Numbered from the stretch's first letter, positions 1 to 8,917 are shown. The stretch: DNA of 42,838 nt from Candidatus Butyricicoccus stercorigallinarum (GCA_019112985.1 DXIG01000019.1:1-42838), one strand, 5' to 3'. Numbers and translations: made by a program. Notes: a model not told the origin generated them from the letters alone.

Positions 1-1
1 C

Positions 2-622
2 GGGCGGGTGACCGAAGGGGACATCCGCTTTCACGGCGAGAACCTGCTCGGGCAGTCGCGCGAGCAATGGCGGCAGCTGCGCGGCACGCGCATGTCCATG
101 ATTTTTCAGGACTGCGGCGGCACGCTCAACCCGATCCGGCGCATCGGGAGCCAGTTTGTCGAATACATTCGCACGCATCAGCGGACAGGCAAAGCGGAGG
201 CCTGGGCGCAGGCGCGCGCCATGCTGGACAAAATGCAGCTGGCGGACAGCGAAAACATCATGAAAAGCTATCCGCACCAGCTGTCCGGCGGCATGCGCCA
301 GCGCGCGGGAATCGCCATGGCCATGACCTTCGAGCCGGAGTTGCTGCTCGCAGACGAACCGACCAGCGCGCTCGACGTGACCGTACAGGCGCAGATCGTG
401 CGCGAAATGCTCGACCTGCGCGACCGGTTCGGCACGAGCATCATCATCGTCACACACAACCTCGGCGTGGCCGCGTATATGGCGGATCAGCTGATCGTCA
501 TGCAGCACGGCAAAGTCGTCGACCGCGGCACGCGGGAACAGGTGCTCGAACACCCCACCAGCGCCTACACCCGTTCTCTGCTGGAAGCCGTGCCGGAATT
601 GGAGGGAACGCGCTTTGTTTGA
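2..622 (+). CDS. Peptide-type ABC transporter ATPase, OppD-like (5' end missing)
   Basis: ATP-binding subunit of an oligopeptide/dipeptide-type importer, acting on the cytoplasmic face of the membrane. The reading frame is open to the window edge, so the N-terminus and Walker A lie outside. What remains holds the Q-loop (MIFQD), the ABC signature LSGGMRQR, Walker B with LLLADEPTSALD, and the switch histidine in IIVTHN. The tail is short and lacks the cysteine-bearing oligopeptide C-terminal extension seen in the next gene. It overlaps that gene by eight bases, so the two are almost certainly cotranslated subunits of one heterodimeric ATPase. The family is certain; the substrate is not, because permeases and a classical peptide-binding protein are not in view. 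Confidence 0.9.
   Translation, partial: GRVTEGDIRFHGENLLGQSREQWRQLRGTRMSMIFQDCGGTLNPIRRIGSQFVEYIRTHQRTGKAEAWAQARAMLDKMQLADSENIMKSYPHQLSGGMRQRAGIAMAMTFEPELLLADEPTSALDVTVQAQIVREMLDLRDRFGTSIIIVTHNLGVAAYMADQLIVMQHGKVVDRGTREQVLEHPTSAYTRSLLEAVPELEGTRFV
601..606 (+). promoter_or_regulatory. Ribosome binding site deciding the TTG start of the OppF-like gene
   Basis: GGAGGG lies eight bases before the TTG at 615. The first in-frame ATG, at 639, has no such site at proper distance. Confidence 0.7.
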
Positions 623-1592
623 ACCATCCGAACTGATTATGCAGACGCAGCACGTCGTCAGGCAGTTTCCCGCCGCGGGCGGGCGCACGCTGACCGCCTG
701 CAACGACATCAGCCTGAACATCTACCGGGGAAAGACCCTCGGCATCGTCGGGGAAAGCGGCTGCGGCAAATCCACCTTTGTCCGCATGCTGACCCATATG
801 GACACCCCCACCTCGGGCAGCGTTCTGTTCCACGGGACCGATACGCAGGCGCTGCGGGGCGAGGCGCTGCGCCAGCACCGCCGGCACATACAGATGGTCT
901 TTCAGGATCCGCTGGCGTCCTTCAACCCGAAAATGAAAATCATCGACATCCTGACCGAGCCGCTGTTCAACTTCGGCATGCTCTCCAAAGACAAAAAGGA
1001 GGAGAAGGCGCGCGAGCTGCTGCGCATGGTCGAGCTGCCGGAAGAGCTCCTCCATCGCTATCCGCACAGCATGTCGGGCGGACAGCGTCAGCGCGTGAGC
1101 ATCGCCCGCGCGCTCGCGCTCGAGCCCGAGATTTTGGTGTGCGACGAGGCGACCAGTGCGCTCGACGTTTCCATTCAAAAAACCATTCTTGCGCTGCTGG
1201 TGCGCCTGCAAAAAGAGAAACAGATCAGCATGGTGTTTATCTGCCATGACATCGCGCTCATCCGCTCGTTTGCGCACCAGATCGCGGTCATGTACCTGGG
1301 CGACGTGGTCGAGGTGCTGCCCGGTGAACACGTGGCGCAGGCCGCGCATCCCTACACGCAGGCCCTGCTCGGCGCGCTGTTCTCCGTGCGCATGGAGCGC
1401 AGGCGCGAGATCGCCGCCCTGCGGGGCGAAGCGCCAAGTCCGCTGGCACTGCCGCAGGGCTGTCCGTTCCAGACGCGCTGCCCGCACTGCACCGCGCGCT
1501 GCCAGGCGGAAAAGCCGCAGATGCGCCAAATCGGCTCCGGGCATTTCGCGGCCTGCCATCTGCTTCACGCGCAAAAGGAGGCGACTGTATGA
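615..1592 (+). CDS. Peptide-type ABC transporter ATPase, OppF-like
   Basis: Second ATPase subunit of the peptide-type importer, 325 residues. It shows Walker A GESGCGKS (about residues 46-53), the Q-loop MVFQDP, signature SGGQRQR, Walker B ILVCDEATSALD and the switch histidine in FICHD. A C-terminal oligopeptide-transporter domain contains GCPFQTRCPHC. Start is TTG at 615, supported by GGAGGG. Its TGA overlaps the ATG of the following lipoprotein gene (ATGA), which ties the two into one operon. OppF/DppF-class membership is clear; the transported compound is unknown. Confidence 0.92.
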   Translation: MFEPSELIMQTQHVVRQFPAAGGRTLTACNDISLNIYRGKTLGIVGESGCGKSTFVRMLTHMDTPTSGSVLFHGTDTQALRGEALRQHRRHIQMVFQDPLASFNPKMKIIDILTEPLFNFGMLSKDKKEEKARELLRMVELPEELLHRYPHSMSGGQRQRVSIARALALEPEILVCDEATSALDVSIQKTILALLVRLQKEKQISMVFICHDIALIRSFAHQIAVMYLGDVVEVLPGEHVAQAAHPYTQALLGALFSVRMERRREIAALRGEAPSPLALPQGCPFQTRCPHCTARCQAEKPQMRQIGSGHFAACHLLHAQKEATV

Positions 1593-2821
1593 GTAAGATC
1601 ATCGCGCGCGCGGCCATGCTGGCGCTGTCCCTGTGCCTGATCGCGGTCATCACCGCCTGCGACCGCAACGCCGTCTCGCAGGCGGACGATACACTCACCA
1701 TCGGCGTGGCGGTCTACGACCCGGACAGCGCGGAAATGCAGATGTTCGCCAACTACTACCGCGATTACATCGCCGAGGGATTTTCGGTCAAATTTTACTT
1801 TTCCGATCGCCTGACCTCGGCGGAAGACGAACAGGAATTTATCCGCGCCATGAAGGCGCAGGACGCGGACGGCATCCTGTCCTTTTTCGGCAACGACATC
1901 CAGCCCGTGCTCGAAACCTGCGCGGAGGAGGAGCTCTGGTATGTGCTCGGCTCTGGCACTCTGAGCGACGAGGATTTTGCGGCCGCAGACGAAAACCCCT
2001 GGTTTCTCGGAACGGTCGGCCCTGCCCCCGAAGAAGAAACCCGCGCGGGCGAGGACATGGCTGCGTATTTCTGGGAACAGGGCGCGCGCCGCATTCTGCT
2101 GCTGACCGGCGGCGCCGCGCAGAGCAACTACATGCACTATGCCCGCGCGCAGGGCGCGCTGCGCACGCTCGCACAACGCAGCGGCGCCGCGCTGCCCATG
2201 GCGGAGGAAGAGATTCTGCTGACCGGGGAAAATCTGACGTTTTCGCTGGGGGAAGCCAGCATCACAGTCAGCCCCGGCTACTACACCCGCGAGAGCGACC
2301 GCCCGTCGATCGACGAGGCGCTGAACGCCGGAACGTTCGACGCGGTTTTGGGCGTTTATGATCTGAACGACCTGCTGAACCGCATCGGCGGGAAGGAAAA
2401 CGCGCTGGGGCACAACATTGCGGTCGGGATGGTGGACTGCTTCTCCGAACAGAATTTTAGAAATTTCCGCGCGTCGGATGCCTACGGCAATTCGTCGGTC
2501 GACTATCTCGAGGGCAAGTACGCCTCCATGGCCGGTCCTGCGTTCGCCGCGCTGTACAACGCGGTCGCGGGCGACCTGGACGTTGTCTCTCCGGACGGCA
2601 AGGCGTTTCGTCTGCACCAGGACTTCTGGACGGCGCGCGGCCGGGACGAATTTTCCGAGCTGTACGGCTATACAACCGGCATATATGAGAACGCATACAG
2701 CTGTGCCGATCTGATGACGGTCATCCGCACGTATCAGCCGGATGCCGATTACGATGCGTTTGCCGCGCTGACCGAAGCCAGCGACGTGCCGTCGGTGCGC
2801 GCGCGCATTCTCTCCCGATAA
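1589..2821 (+). CDS. Lipoprotein resembling a type I periplasmic-binding protein
   Basis: Exported lipoprotein of 410 residues. The first 24 residues form a signal peptide ending in the lipobox ITAC (Cys24), so the mature protein should be anchored on the outer face of the membrane. The mature part alternates beta strands and helices (LTIGVAVYD, GILSFFGND, ILLLTGG, GVYDLND, VGMVDC), a pattern typical of sugar/LacI-type (PBP1) binding proteins rather than the SBP_bac_5 family that normally serves Opp ATPases. The ATG overlaps the OppF-like stop. By position it could be the ligand-binding subunit of the transporter or a sensor of the same ligand. Fold assignment is by pattern only. Confidence 0.65.
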   Translation: MSKIIARAAMLALSLCLIAVITACDRNAVSQADDTLTIGVAVYDPDSAEMQMFANYYRDYIAEGFSVKFYFSDRLTSAEDEQEFIRAMKAQDADGILSFFGNDIQPVLETCAEEELWYVLGSGTLSDEDFAAADENPWFLGTVGPAPEEETRAGEDMAAYFWEQGARRILLLTGGAAQSNYMHYARAQGALRTLAQRSGAALPMAEEEILLTGENLTFSLGEASITVSPGYYTRESDRPSIDEALNAGTFDAVLGVYDLNDLLNRIGGKENALGHNIAVGMVDCFSEQNFRNFRASDAYGNSSVDYLEGKYASMAGPAFAALYNAVAGDLDVVSPDGKAFRLHQDFWTARGRDEFSELYGYTTGIYENAYSCADLMTVIRTYQPDADYDAFAALTEASDVPSVRARILSR

Positions 2822-2828
2822 AGCATAT

Positions 2829-2866
2829 ATCCAGCGGCTGTGTAACGCGCAGCCGCTGGATTTGTG
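2829..2866 (+). terminator. Hairpin after the lipoprotein gene, probable terminator
   Basis: A perfect inverted repeat (arms 2831-2840 and 2850-2859, extendable by two A-T pairs, nine-base loop) starts ten bases after the stop codon. The following T-tract is weak (ATTTGTGT), so it may only attenuate transcription into the M14 gene. Confidence 0.6.
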
Positions 2867-2893
2867 TCGTAATCCCGATCATTTGGAGGTTTT

Positions 2894-3865
2894 ATGAAGC
2901 AAGCATTCTGGTTCAACACGCCGCCGGGAACAAAAGCGCGCTGCTTTGTGCCGGTGGACGGCGCCGCCGCCCTGCCCGCTGCGGTTGTGCGCGGCGCGGC
3001 GCCCGGCCGCACGGTTCTGATCACAGCGGGCATTCACAGCGCGGAATATGTAGGCATACAGGCGGCGATCGAGCTGGCGGACGAGCTGGAGCCGGCGGCA
3101 GTGTGCGGCTGTGTGATCATTCTGCCGGTTGTCAACCGCACCGGATTTGAGCACCGCACCATGAGCGTGGTGCACGAGGACGGCAAAAATCTCAACCGCC
3201 TGTTTCCGGGAGATCCAGACGGGACGCCGGGCGACCGCATCGCCTGGATGCTGAGCGCGTGCGTGTTCCCCCACATCGATTACTATATCGACCTGCACAG
3301 CGGAGACGGGTTCGAGGAACTGACGCCGTATATCTATTGTCAGGGTGCGGCAGACGCGCAGACCGCCCGGCGCTCGCGCGAGATGGCTATGCAGGCGGAC
3401 GTCCCCTATCTCGTCGCCTCTCCCCTCGCGCGCGGCGGCGCATACAACCATGCGGGCAGCATGGGCATCCCCGGCGTGCTGTTGGAGCGGGGCGGCATGG
3501 GCTGCTGGTCTCGCGCCGAAGTGGACGCGGACAAAAAGGACGTGCGCAACATGCTGCGCTTTCTCGGTGTACTGGGCGGTGTATCCGAGCCGCGCATTCA
3601 CACACCCGCCGACGTGGGAACCGTGATATACGAAACCGCACCGGCAACCGGCTGCTGGTATCCGGCAAAGCGGGCAGGCCAGCCGGTTGCCCGCGGGGAA
3701 TTGCTGGGCAGCATCTGCGACTACCACGGACGGACGCTCGCCGTCTGCCGCGCGCGGCAGGATGGTGTGCTGCTCTACCAGACCGCCACACTGAACATTT
3801 TACAGGATACGCCCATGGTGGCATATGGGCAAAGGCCACGGACGGAGGAACGCCAATGGAACTGA
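2894..3865 (+). CDS. M14-family zinc deacylase/carboxypeptidase (AstE/AspA-like)
   Basis: Predicted cytoplasmic zinc hydrolase of the succinylglutamate desuccinylase/aspartoacylase branch of M14, 323 residues. Zinc ligands are visible as H48 and E51 in GIHSAEY and H135 in DLHSGDG; E198 in GVLLERGG is the expected catalytic glutamate. The conserved NRLFPG motif follows about residue 100. A beta-rich C-terminal domain completes the family pattern. The start has an ideal site, TTTGGAGGTTTTATG. It follows the peptide-importer genes and overlaps the LysR gene by ten bases, so it may process the imported compound. Substrate unknown; peptidase or N-acyl amino acid amidohydrolase are both possible. 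Confidence 0.85.
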   Translation: MKQAFWFNTPPGTKARCFVPVDGAAALPAAVVRGAAPGRTVLITAGIHSAEYVGIQAAIELADELEPAAVCGCVIILPVVNRTGFEHRTMSVVHEDGKNLNRLFPGDPDGTPGDRIAWMLSACVFPHIDYYIDLHSGDGFEELTPYIYCQGAADAQTARRSREMAMQADVPYLVASPLARGGAYNHAGSMGIPGVLLERGGMGCWSRAEVDADKKDVRNMLRFLGVLGGVSEPRIHTPADVGTVIYETAPATGCWYPAKRAGQPVARGELLGSICDYHGRTLAVCRARQDGVLLYQTATLNILQDTPMVAYGQRPRTEERQWN

Positions 3866-4761
3866 AGCAGCTGCAATATTTTGTCGTCAGTGTGGACACC
3901 GGCTCGCTCAGCCGCGCAGCAAACGCCCTGTTCACCACACAGCCGCACATCAGCAAGACGATCAAGCTGCTCGAACAGGAGCTGGGCTTCTCACTGCTTG
4001 AGCGCGCGTCCACCGGCGTGCAGGTCACGGAAAAAGGAAAAAAGGTCTATGAATATGCGCGGCGTATGCTGAGCGAACAGCAGAAGATCGTCCTGCTCCG
4101 GCAGCAGGAAAACCGCAGCCTGATCCGCCTGAGCTCCATGCCGAACGGTGAGCTGGCGCGGCTGCTCGCGCTGTACATGCAAAAAAACAGCGCGCTTTCC
4201 GTGCGCTTTCAGGACGGCGCATTGGAACACGTGCTGCATCAGGTCTCCCACCATCAGGTGGAGCTCGGATTTATCTTTGTGTCCGATTATCAAAGTCAGG
4301 CGCTGAAAAATATGCTGCGGCACAAACGGCTGGAGTTTCACGAGCTCAAGCGCGCGCAGCTGGTGCTGTATGCCGGGTCGCACAATCCCTGTTACGCCCG
4401 CGACTGTGTCGGATGGGCAGAGCTGAAAAAGCTGTGCTTTGTGCAGAGCCGCGAGGAAGACATCTCCCTGTTCAGCTATGTGGGACACGTCAGGGACAAC
4501 CTGCTCGACTCGCACCACATGCGCGTGACGGCAGAGGTGTCCGGCGATTGCGCACTGCTCCAGATTCTCCGCCACACCGCGCTCGGCAACATCAGCTGCC
4601 GCCTGTGCGCGCACGGCGAACCGTCGGACGAGGTGCGCGCCATCCGCATCGAAGGGGCGGGCGCCGTGCAGTTCGGCTATGTCAAACGGATCAGCCACAC
4701 GGTCAGCGACGAGGAACGCAGCTTCCTGACATATCTGCGCGATTGTCTGGCAAATCCGTGA
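3856..4761 (+). CDS. LysR-family transcriptional regulator
   Basis: Regulator of 301 residues. The N-terminal winged helix-turn-helix is clear (MELKQLQYFVVSVDTGSLS, then AANALFTTQPHISKTIKLLE and LGFSLLERAS). The rest is a poorly conserved effector-binding domain. The ATG at 3856 has CGGAGGAA upstream and lies inside the end of the M14 gene. LysR regulators usually control adjacent genes, so control of the transporter/M14 operon is likely, but its position at the operon's 3' end on the same strand rather than divergent is slightly unusual. It converges on asnB with an 11-base gap and no good terminator between them. Confidence 0.9.
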   Translation: MELKQLQYFVVSVDTGSLSRAANALFTTQPHISKTIKLLEQELGFSLLERASTGVQVTEKGKKVYEYARRMLSEQQKIVLLRQQENRSLIRLSSMPNGELARLLALYMQKNSALSVRFQDGALEHVLHQVSHHQVELGFIFVSDYQSQALKNMLRHKRLEFHELKRAQLVLYAGSHNPCYARDCVGWAELKKLCFVQSREEDISLFSYVGHVRDNLLDSHHMRVTAEVSGDCALLQILRHTALGNISCRLCAHGEPSDEVRAIRIEGAGAVQFGYVKRISHTVSDEERSFLTYLRDCLANP

Positions 4762-4772
4762 ACGCGGACGCT

Positions 4773-6596
4773 TCAGCGCAGCGTCACGTGGTACAGCGCC
4801 ATCCAGTGGTGCAGCTGTAAGAAGTAGGCGATCGTCTGCGGTGTCTGCATGAGCTGTCCGTACCACGGCTGCGCGCGCTGGGCGCACAGCAGCTGCTCCA
4901 GCGCCTCTTTTTTCACGAAATCAAACATCGGCGACGTGCCCTCGTCGAGCACCTGGCGCAGCAGATTGGACACAGCACGCAGATACGACGGGTTGTGTGT
5001 TTTGGGATACGGGCTCTTTTTGCGCGTGCGAATCTCCTCCGGCAGCAGCCCGCGCACGGCCTCGCGCAGCAGTCCCTTTTCCATGCCGTGGAGATCCTTT
5101 TGATGCCACGGCACGTTGTACAGGTATTCGGCGATGCGGTGGTCACAGAACGGCACGCGCACCTCCAGCCCACTGAACATGCTCATGCGGTCTTTGCGGT
5201 CGAGCAGCGTCTGCATAAACCACTGCATATTCAGCCGCGTCATCTCCCGGATGCGCCGGTCATCCGGTTCGTCGCCGCGCACCGGCCGCACCCCGGCGAT
5301 GGTGCGCTGATAGCGTTCGTCGATGTACGCCGCCGCATCGATGCGCTCCCTCCACTCGTCGCGCAGAAACGAAGCGCGGTATGCCGTCGACTGCGCCCAG
5401 GGGAATCCCTGCCGGCGGCGCACCTCCGCGTCGCGGTACCACGGATAGCCGCCGAAAATCTCGTCTGCGCATTCGCCGGACAGCGCCACCGTGCCGATCT
5501 TCTTGATCTCGCGGCAGAACAGCAGCAGAGAGGCGTCCACATCCGCCATGCCCGGCAGGTCTCGCGCCTCGACCGCCTCGAACAGCGCCCGCACCAGCTG
5601 CGGCGTATCGATGACCACCAGATGATTTTCCGCGCCGATCGCCTCGTTCATGCGGGCGATAAACGCGTCGTCACTGTTGGGCTGAAAGTGCGACGCCTGA
5701 AAATATTTGTCGTTGTCCCGGTATGTGACAGAGACCGTGTGCAGCCTGCGCCCCTCCGCGGCATAGGCACGCGCGGCGATGGCGGACAGAATGCTGGAAT
5801 CCAGACCGCCGGACAAAAAGGTGCACAGCGGCACATCGGAGACCAGCTGCCGCGCGACCGCGTCGCAGACCAGCGCCCGCACGCGCGCCACCGTCTCCTC
5901 GGTGTTGTCCGTGTGCTCCCGGTCGTGCAGCGCCCAGTACTGCCGCAGGTGCACACCGCCGCGCCGGGAATAGGTTCCGCACCAGCCCGCCTGCACCTCG
6001 CGGATGCCGCAGAACACCCCGTACCCCGGCGTCCGCCCCGGTCCGACCAGCATCAATTCGGCCACCGCGTCCGCGTCGATGTGCGCGTCGATGCCCGGGT
6101 GCGCCAGCAGCGTCTTGATCTCCGAGGCGAACAGAAAGCTGCCGCCGGCTTCGGCAAAGAACAGCGGCTTGACGCCGATGCGGTCGCGCGCAAAAAACAG
6201 CGTCTGTTCGCGCGTGTTCCACACGGCAAACGCATAAATGCCGTTCAGCTTCTCCAGGCAGGCCTCTCCCCATTCCACGTAGGACGCCAGCAGCACTTCC
6301 GTGTCCGAATGGGTCGCAAAGCGATGCCCGCACGCCTCCAGCTCGCCGCGCAGCTGGCCGGTATTGTACAGCTCGCCGTTGTATACGATCACATACTCCG
6401 CCTGCCCCGCCCGCCGCGTCATCGGCTGGCGGCCGCCTTCGATGTCGATGACCGCGAGGCGCGCGTGAAGCAGCGCCGCCCCTTCCCCCTGCCACAGTCC
6501 GGTCTGATCCGGCCCGCGCCTGCGCATCGTCCGCTGCATCCGTTCCAGAACCCCGCGCGACGGGACGTCCCCCACCAGTCCTGCAATGCCACACAT
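4773..6596 (-). CDS. asnB: Asparagine synthetase (glutamine-hydrolysing)
   Basis: Makes asparagine from aspartate, glutamine and ATP. The protein has 607 residues. The start is fixed by the class II glutamine amidotransferase nucleophile Cys2 in MCGIAG; an ATG at this point has GGGAGG upstream, and the frame extending further is non-coding. The glutaminase domain includes RRGPDQTG and YNGELYN. The synthetase domain has the ATP pyrophosphatase loop FLSGGLDSS near residue 260 and later GECADEIFGGYPWY. Length fits the Bacillus AsnB/AsnO class. Divergent from the ATP-grasp cluster across a 330-bp control region. Some family members amidate other substrates, so a role linked to the neighbouring cluster is possible but unproved. 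Confidence 0.95.
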   Translation of the reverse strand: MCGIAGLVGDVPSRGVLERMQRTMRRRGPDQTGLWQGEGAALLHARLAVIDIEGGRQPMTRRAGQAEYVIVYNGELYNTGQLRGELEACGHRFATHSDTEVLLASYVEWGEACLEKLNGIYAFAVWNTREQTLFFARDRIGVKPLFFAEAGGSFLFASEIKTLLAHPGIDAHIDADAVAELMLVGPGRTPGYGVFCGIREVQAGWCGTYSRRGGVHLRQYWALHDREHTDNTEETVARVRALVCDAVARQLVSDVPLCTFLSGGLDSSILSAIAARAYAAEGRRLHTVSVTYRDNDKYFQASHFQPNSDDAFIARMNEAIGAENHLVVIDTPQLVRALFEAVEARDLPGMADVDASLLLFCREIKKIGTVALSGECADEIFGGYPWYRDAEVRRRQGFPWAQSTAYRASFLRDEWRERIDAAAYIDERYQRTIAGVRPVRGDEPDDRRIREMTRLNMQWFMQTLLDRKDRMSMFSGLEVRVPFCDHRIAEYLYNVPWHQKDLHGMEKGLLREAVRGLLPEEIRTRKKSPYPKTHNPSYLRAVSNLLRQVLDEGTSPMFDFVKKEALEQLLCAQRAQPWYGQLMQTPQTIAYFLQLHHWMALYHVTLR

Positions 6597-6820
6597 ATGC
6601 CCGGCCTCCCTTTCTTCATAACGCAAATCGGTTCCGGTCATGATATGCGCGCGGGCGCCGAAGTATGCCGTTTGGAGTATACCTCTTTAGAGTTATTTTA
6701 TACGTTTGTTGTGTTATAATTCTGCAAATTTTTCCGTTATATCACTCATTTTTGTATAATTTGTACGAATTTCTTCGTATTTTTTGGTGAGATACGCACT
6801 TCCGGATGCGGCGAAATCTC

Positions 6821-6850
6821 TTGACAATTCCCGCAAAAACATCGTACAAT
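6821..6850 (+). promoter_or_regulatory. Sigma-A promoter for the ATP-grasp cluster
   Basis: A perfect -35 TTGACA (6821-6826), an 18-base spacer and TACAAT (6845-6850). Transcription should begin near 6857, only about five bases before the terminator hairpin. Confidence 0.75.
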
Positions 6851-6861
6851 AATAAAGTAGC

Positions 6862-6899
6862 AAGGGTGCTCCAACAACTGGAGCACCCTTTTTCTTTTT
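6862..6899 (+). terminator. Intrinsic terminator/attenuator in the leader of the ATP-grasp cluster
   Basis: A perfect 11-bp stem (arms 6862-6872 and 6880-6890) with a seven-base loop runs into TTTTTCTTTTT. It sits between the promoter and the ATG at 6927, so it should stop most transcripts unless something prevents it. On the opposite strand there is no T-tract. Confidence 0.8.
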
Positions 6900-6926
6900 G
6901 CAATCCATAGAAAGGGAGAGGTTCCC

Positions 6927-8240
6927 ATGAAAGATATTATCGCCCACGGCGACAACATCAACGTGCTTCTCGCGCGGTACGGCGTGAAATTCGGCATATA
7001 CAAGAACGGAACATTTCACGAACAGCTGTTCCCGTTCGATCCGATTCCCCGCGTGATTCCGGCTGAGGATTTCGACTATCTCGAACGCGGCCTGCGCCAG
7101 CGCGTCGACGCACTCAATCAGTTTCTGGCGGACATCTACAGCCAGAAGCGCATCATTGCCGACGGCGTAATTCCGGAGGATTTCGTCTTTTCCTCCTCCG
7201 GCTACCTGCCGGAATGCGAGGGCATCATGCCGCCAGCGGGCATTTTCAGCCACATCTCCGGCATCGACCTCGTGCAGGCCAAGGACGGCACCTGGTATGT
7301 CCTGGAGGACAACCTGCGCATTCCGTCCGGCGCGTCCTATCCGCTGATCGCGCGCGAGCTCTCGCGCAAGGCCAGCCCGCGCGCCTTCCGTGAGCACGCG
7401 GTGCGCGACAACCGCAACTATGCCGACATGCTGCGCGAGACGATGGACAACGTCAATCTCGGCGGCATCAACGTCATTCTGACGCCCGGACGCTACAACG
7501 CCGCGTTTTTCGAGCACTCCTACCTCGCGGAAAAGACCAACAGCGTGCTGGCCATGCCGAACGATCTGTTCGTCCAGGACTGCAAGCTGTATTACCGCGA
7601 TGACCACGGCAGCAAGCAGCGCGTCGGCGCGGTCTACCGCCGTCAGTCGGACGAATTTCTCGACCCGTGCACCTTCCGCTCGGATTCGCTCATCGGCGTG
7701 CCCAACCTGATGGCGGCCTACCGCGCGGGCAACGTCGCCATCATCAACGCGCCCGGCAACGGCGTGGCGGACGACAAGGGCATCTACTACTTCGTCCCCA
7801 AGATGATCCGCTACTATCTGGGCGAGGAGCCCATCCTGCACAACGCGCCCACCTACCTGCCGATGTATCCGGAGGACAAACAGATCGTTCTGGAAAATCT
7901 GGAGCGTCTGGTCGTCAAGGACGTCGCGGAGGCCGGCGGCTACGGCGTCGTGTTCGGCAACAAGATGACCGGGCAGGAGCTGGCCGACTGGCGGGCGCTG
8001 ATCGAGCGCGAACCGCGCCGCTTCATCGCGCAGGAGGTCATCGATTTCCGCGATCTGGACATCATCGACGAGGGCAAGCAGGTGCCGCGCAAGGCCGATC
8101 TGCGCGCCTTTGTGCTCAGCGGCGCGGAGACCCGCGTCTGGGCCAGCGGCCTGACCCGGTTCTCGCGCAACCCCGATTCGTTCATCGTCAATTCGTCGCA
8201 AGGAGGAGGCTTTAAGGATACATGGGTACTATCTCGTTAG
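6927..8240 (+). CDS. Circularly permuted ATP-grasp protein
   Basis: Protein of 437 residues of the circularly permuted ATP-grasp family (formerly DUF404/DUF407), predicted to join a carboxylate to an amine with ATP. Family landmarks include the N-terminal region DALNQFLADIYSQKRI, the WYVLEDNLRIPSGASY segment, VLTPGRYNAAFFEH-like motifs, the INAPGNGVADDKGIYYFVPKMIRYYLGEEP stretch (two overlapping family motifs) and the C-terminal EAGGYGVVFG followed by FIAQEVIDF. The start has GGGAGAGG upstream. The stop overlaps the alpha-E gene by 19 bases. The ATP-grasp/alpha-E/transglutaminase trio is a known conserved neighbourhood, proposed on genomic grounds to make or modify small peptides; the actual product is unknown. 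Confidence 0.9.
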   Translation: MKDIIAHGDNINVLLARYGVKFGIYKNGTFHEQLFPFDPIPRVIPAEDFDYLERGLRQRVDALNQFLADIYSQKRIIADGVIPEDFVFSSSGYLPECEGIMPPAGIFSHISGIDLVQAKDGTWYVLEDNLRIPSGASYPLIARELSRKASPRAFREHAVRDNRNYADMLRETMDNVNLGGINVILTPGRYNAAFFEHSYLAEKTNSVLAMPNDLFVQDCKLYYRDDHGSKQRVGAVYRRQSDEFLDPCTFRSDSLIGVPNLMAAYRAGNVAIINAPGNGVADDKGIYYFVPKMIRYYLGEEPILHNAPTYLPMYPEDKQIVLENLERLVVKDVAEAGGYGVVFGNKMTGQELADWRALIEREPRRFIAQEVIDFRDLDIIDEGKQVPRKADLRAFVLSGAETRVWASGLTRFSRNPDSFIVNSSQGGGFKDTWVLSR

Positions 8241-8902
8241 AAAAAAGAGACAGCCTGTTCTGGCTGGGGCGCTATACCGAGCGCGTCTATACCACACTGA
8301 AGGCATTTTACGATTACTACGATCAGATGATCGACCGGCAGGCGGATTTGTACAAGAAGCTGTGCGAGCGGCTGGACATTCCGAACATCTATGAGAGCGA
8401 CGCCGATTTCATCCATCGCTTCCTGTTCGACAAGAACGACCCCAACTCCATCTTCACCTCGCTCAACCGCTCGTATGACAACGGCATCATGCTGCGCGAC
8501 GAGATCACCAGCGATTCGCTCGCCTACATTCAGATTTCCCTCGACATCTACGCGGCGTCCTCGCATTCCGATGTGCCCACCATGGCGTTGCTCCCCGTGC
8601 AGGACTACCTGCTCGCGTTCTGGGCGAGCATCGACGACAACGTGCTCGACCAGCGCTGCCGCAGCATCATCAAGTGCGGCCGCTATCTGGAGCGCCTCGA
8701 CCTGTTCCTGCGCCTGGGCTTCCCGACGCCGGACATCGAGCGCGCGCTGTGCAAAATGACGCCGCGCCTGCGTCAGAGCGGCATCGCCTATGACGAAGAA
8801 GTGCTCGATTCCCTGTACGCACGGGTGCGCGAATCCATGCTGCACACGCCCGGCTGGCGCCACGAATGCGCGCGTTCACTGATGACATTGATCACCGAAT
8901 GA
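8222..8902 (+). CDS. Alpha-E domain protein
   Basis: All-helical protein of 226 residues matching the alpha-E family (formerly DUF403): it opens with the hallmark SLFWLGRYTERV and contains VLDQRCRSIIKCGRYLERLD, with its conserved helix bearing paired charged residues. Its biochemical function is not established; it nearly always occurs beside, or fused to, the circularly permuted ATP-grasp protein. The ATG lies inside the end of that gene with AAGGAGGAGG about 14 bases upstream, so the two are translated together. It probably works as a partner of the ATP-grasp enzyme. Confidence 0.88.
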   Translation: MGTISLEKRDSLFWLGRYTERVYTTLKAFYDYYDQMIDRQADLYKKLCERLDIPNIYESDADFIHRFLFDKNDPNSIFTSLNRSYDNGIMLRDEITSDSLAYIQISLDIYAASSHSDVPTMALLPVQDYLLAFWASIDDNVLDQRCRSIIKCGRYLERLDLFLRLGFPTPDIERALCKMTPRLRQSGIAYDEEVLDSLYARVRESMLHTPGWRHECARSLMTLITE

Positions 8903-8917
8903 CAGAAGGAGACGCGT

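Larger units (their letters stand above)
6597..6926. other. AT-rich divergent control region between asnB and the ATP-grasp cluster
   Basis: This stretch holds no gene. It contains a marked AT-rich patch (about 6680-6860) in otherwise GC-rich DNA. On the plus strand there is an extended -10 (TGTTATAAT, 6712-6720), a further TATAAT at 6755-6760, a small inverted repeat TACGAA/TTCGTA (6764-6779) followed by six T residues, a good promoter at 6821-6850 and a terminator at 6862-6899. No convincing minus-strand promoter for asnB was found, although one must lie here. Confidence 0.6.

Noticed and set aside
4767..4785. Bidirectional terminator between the LysR gene and asnB
   Set aside because: The GACGCT/AGCGTC hairpin lies within the end of asnB, has only six pairs and no T-tract on either side.
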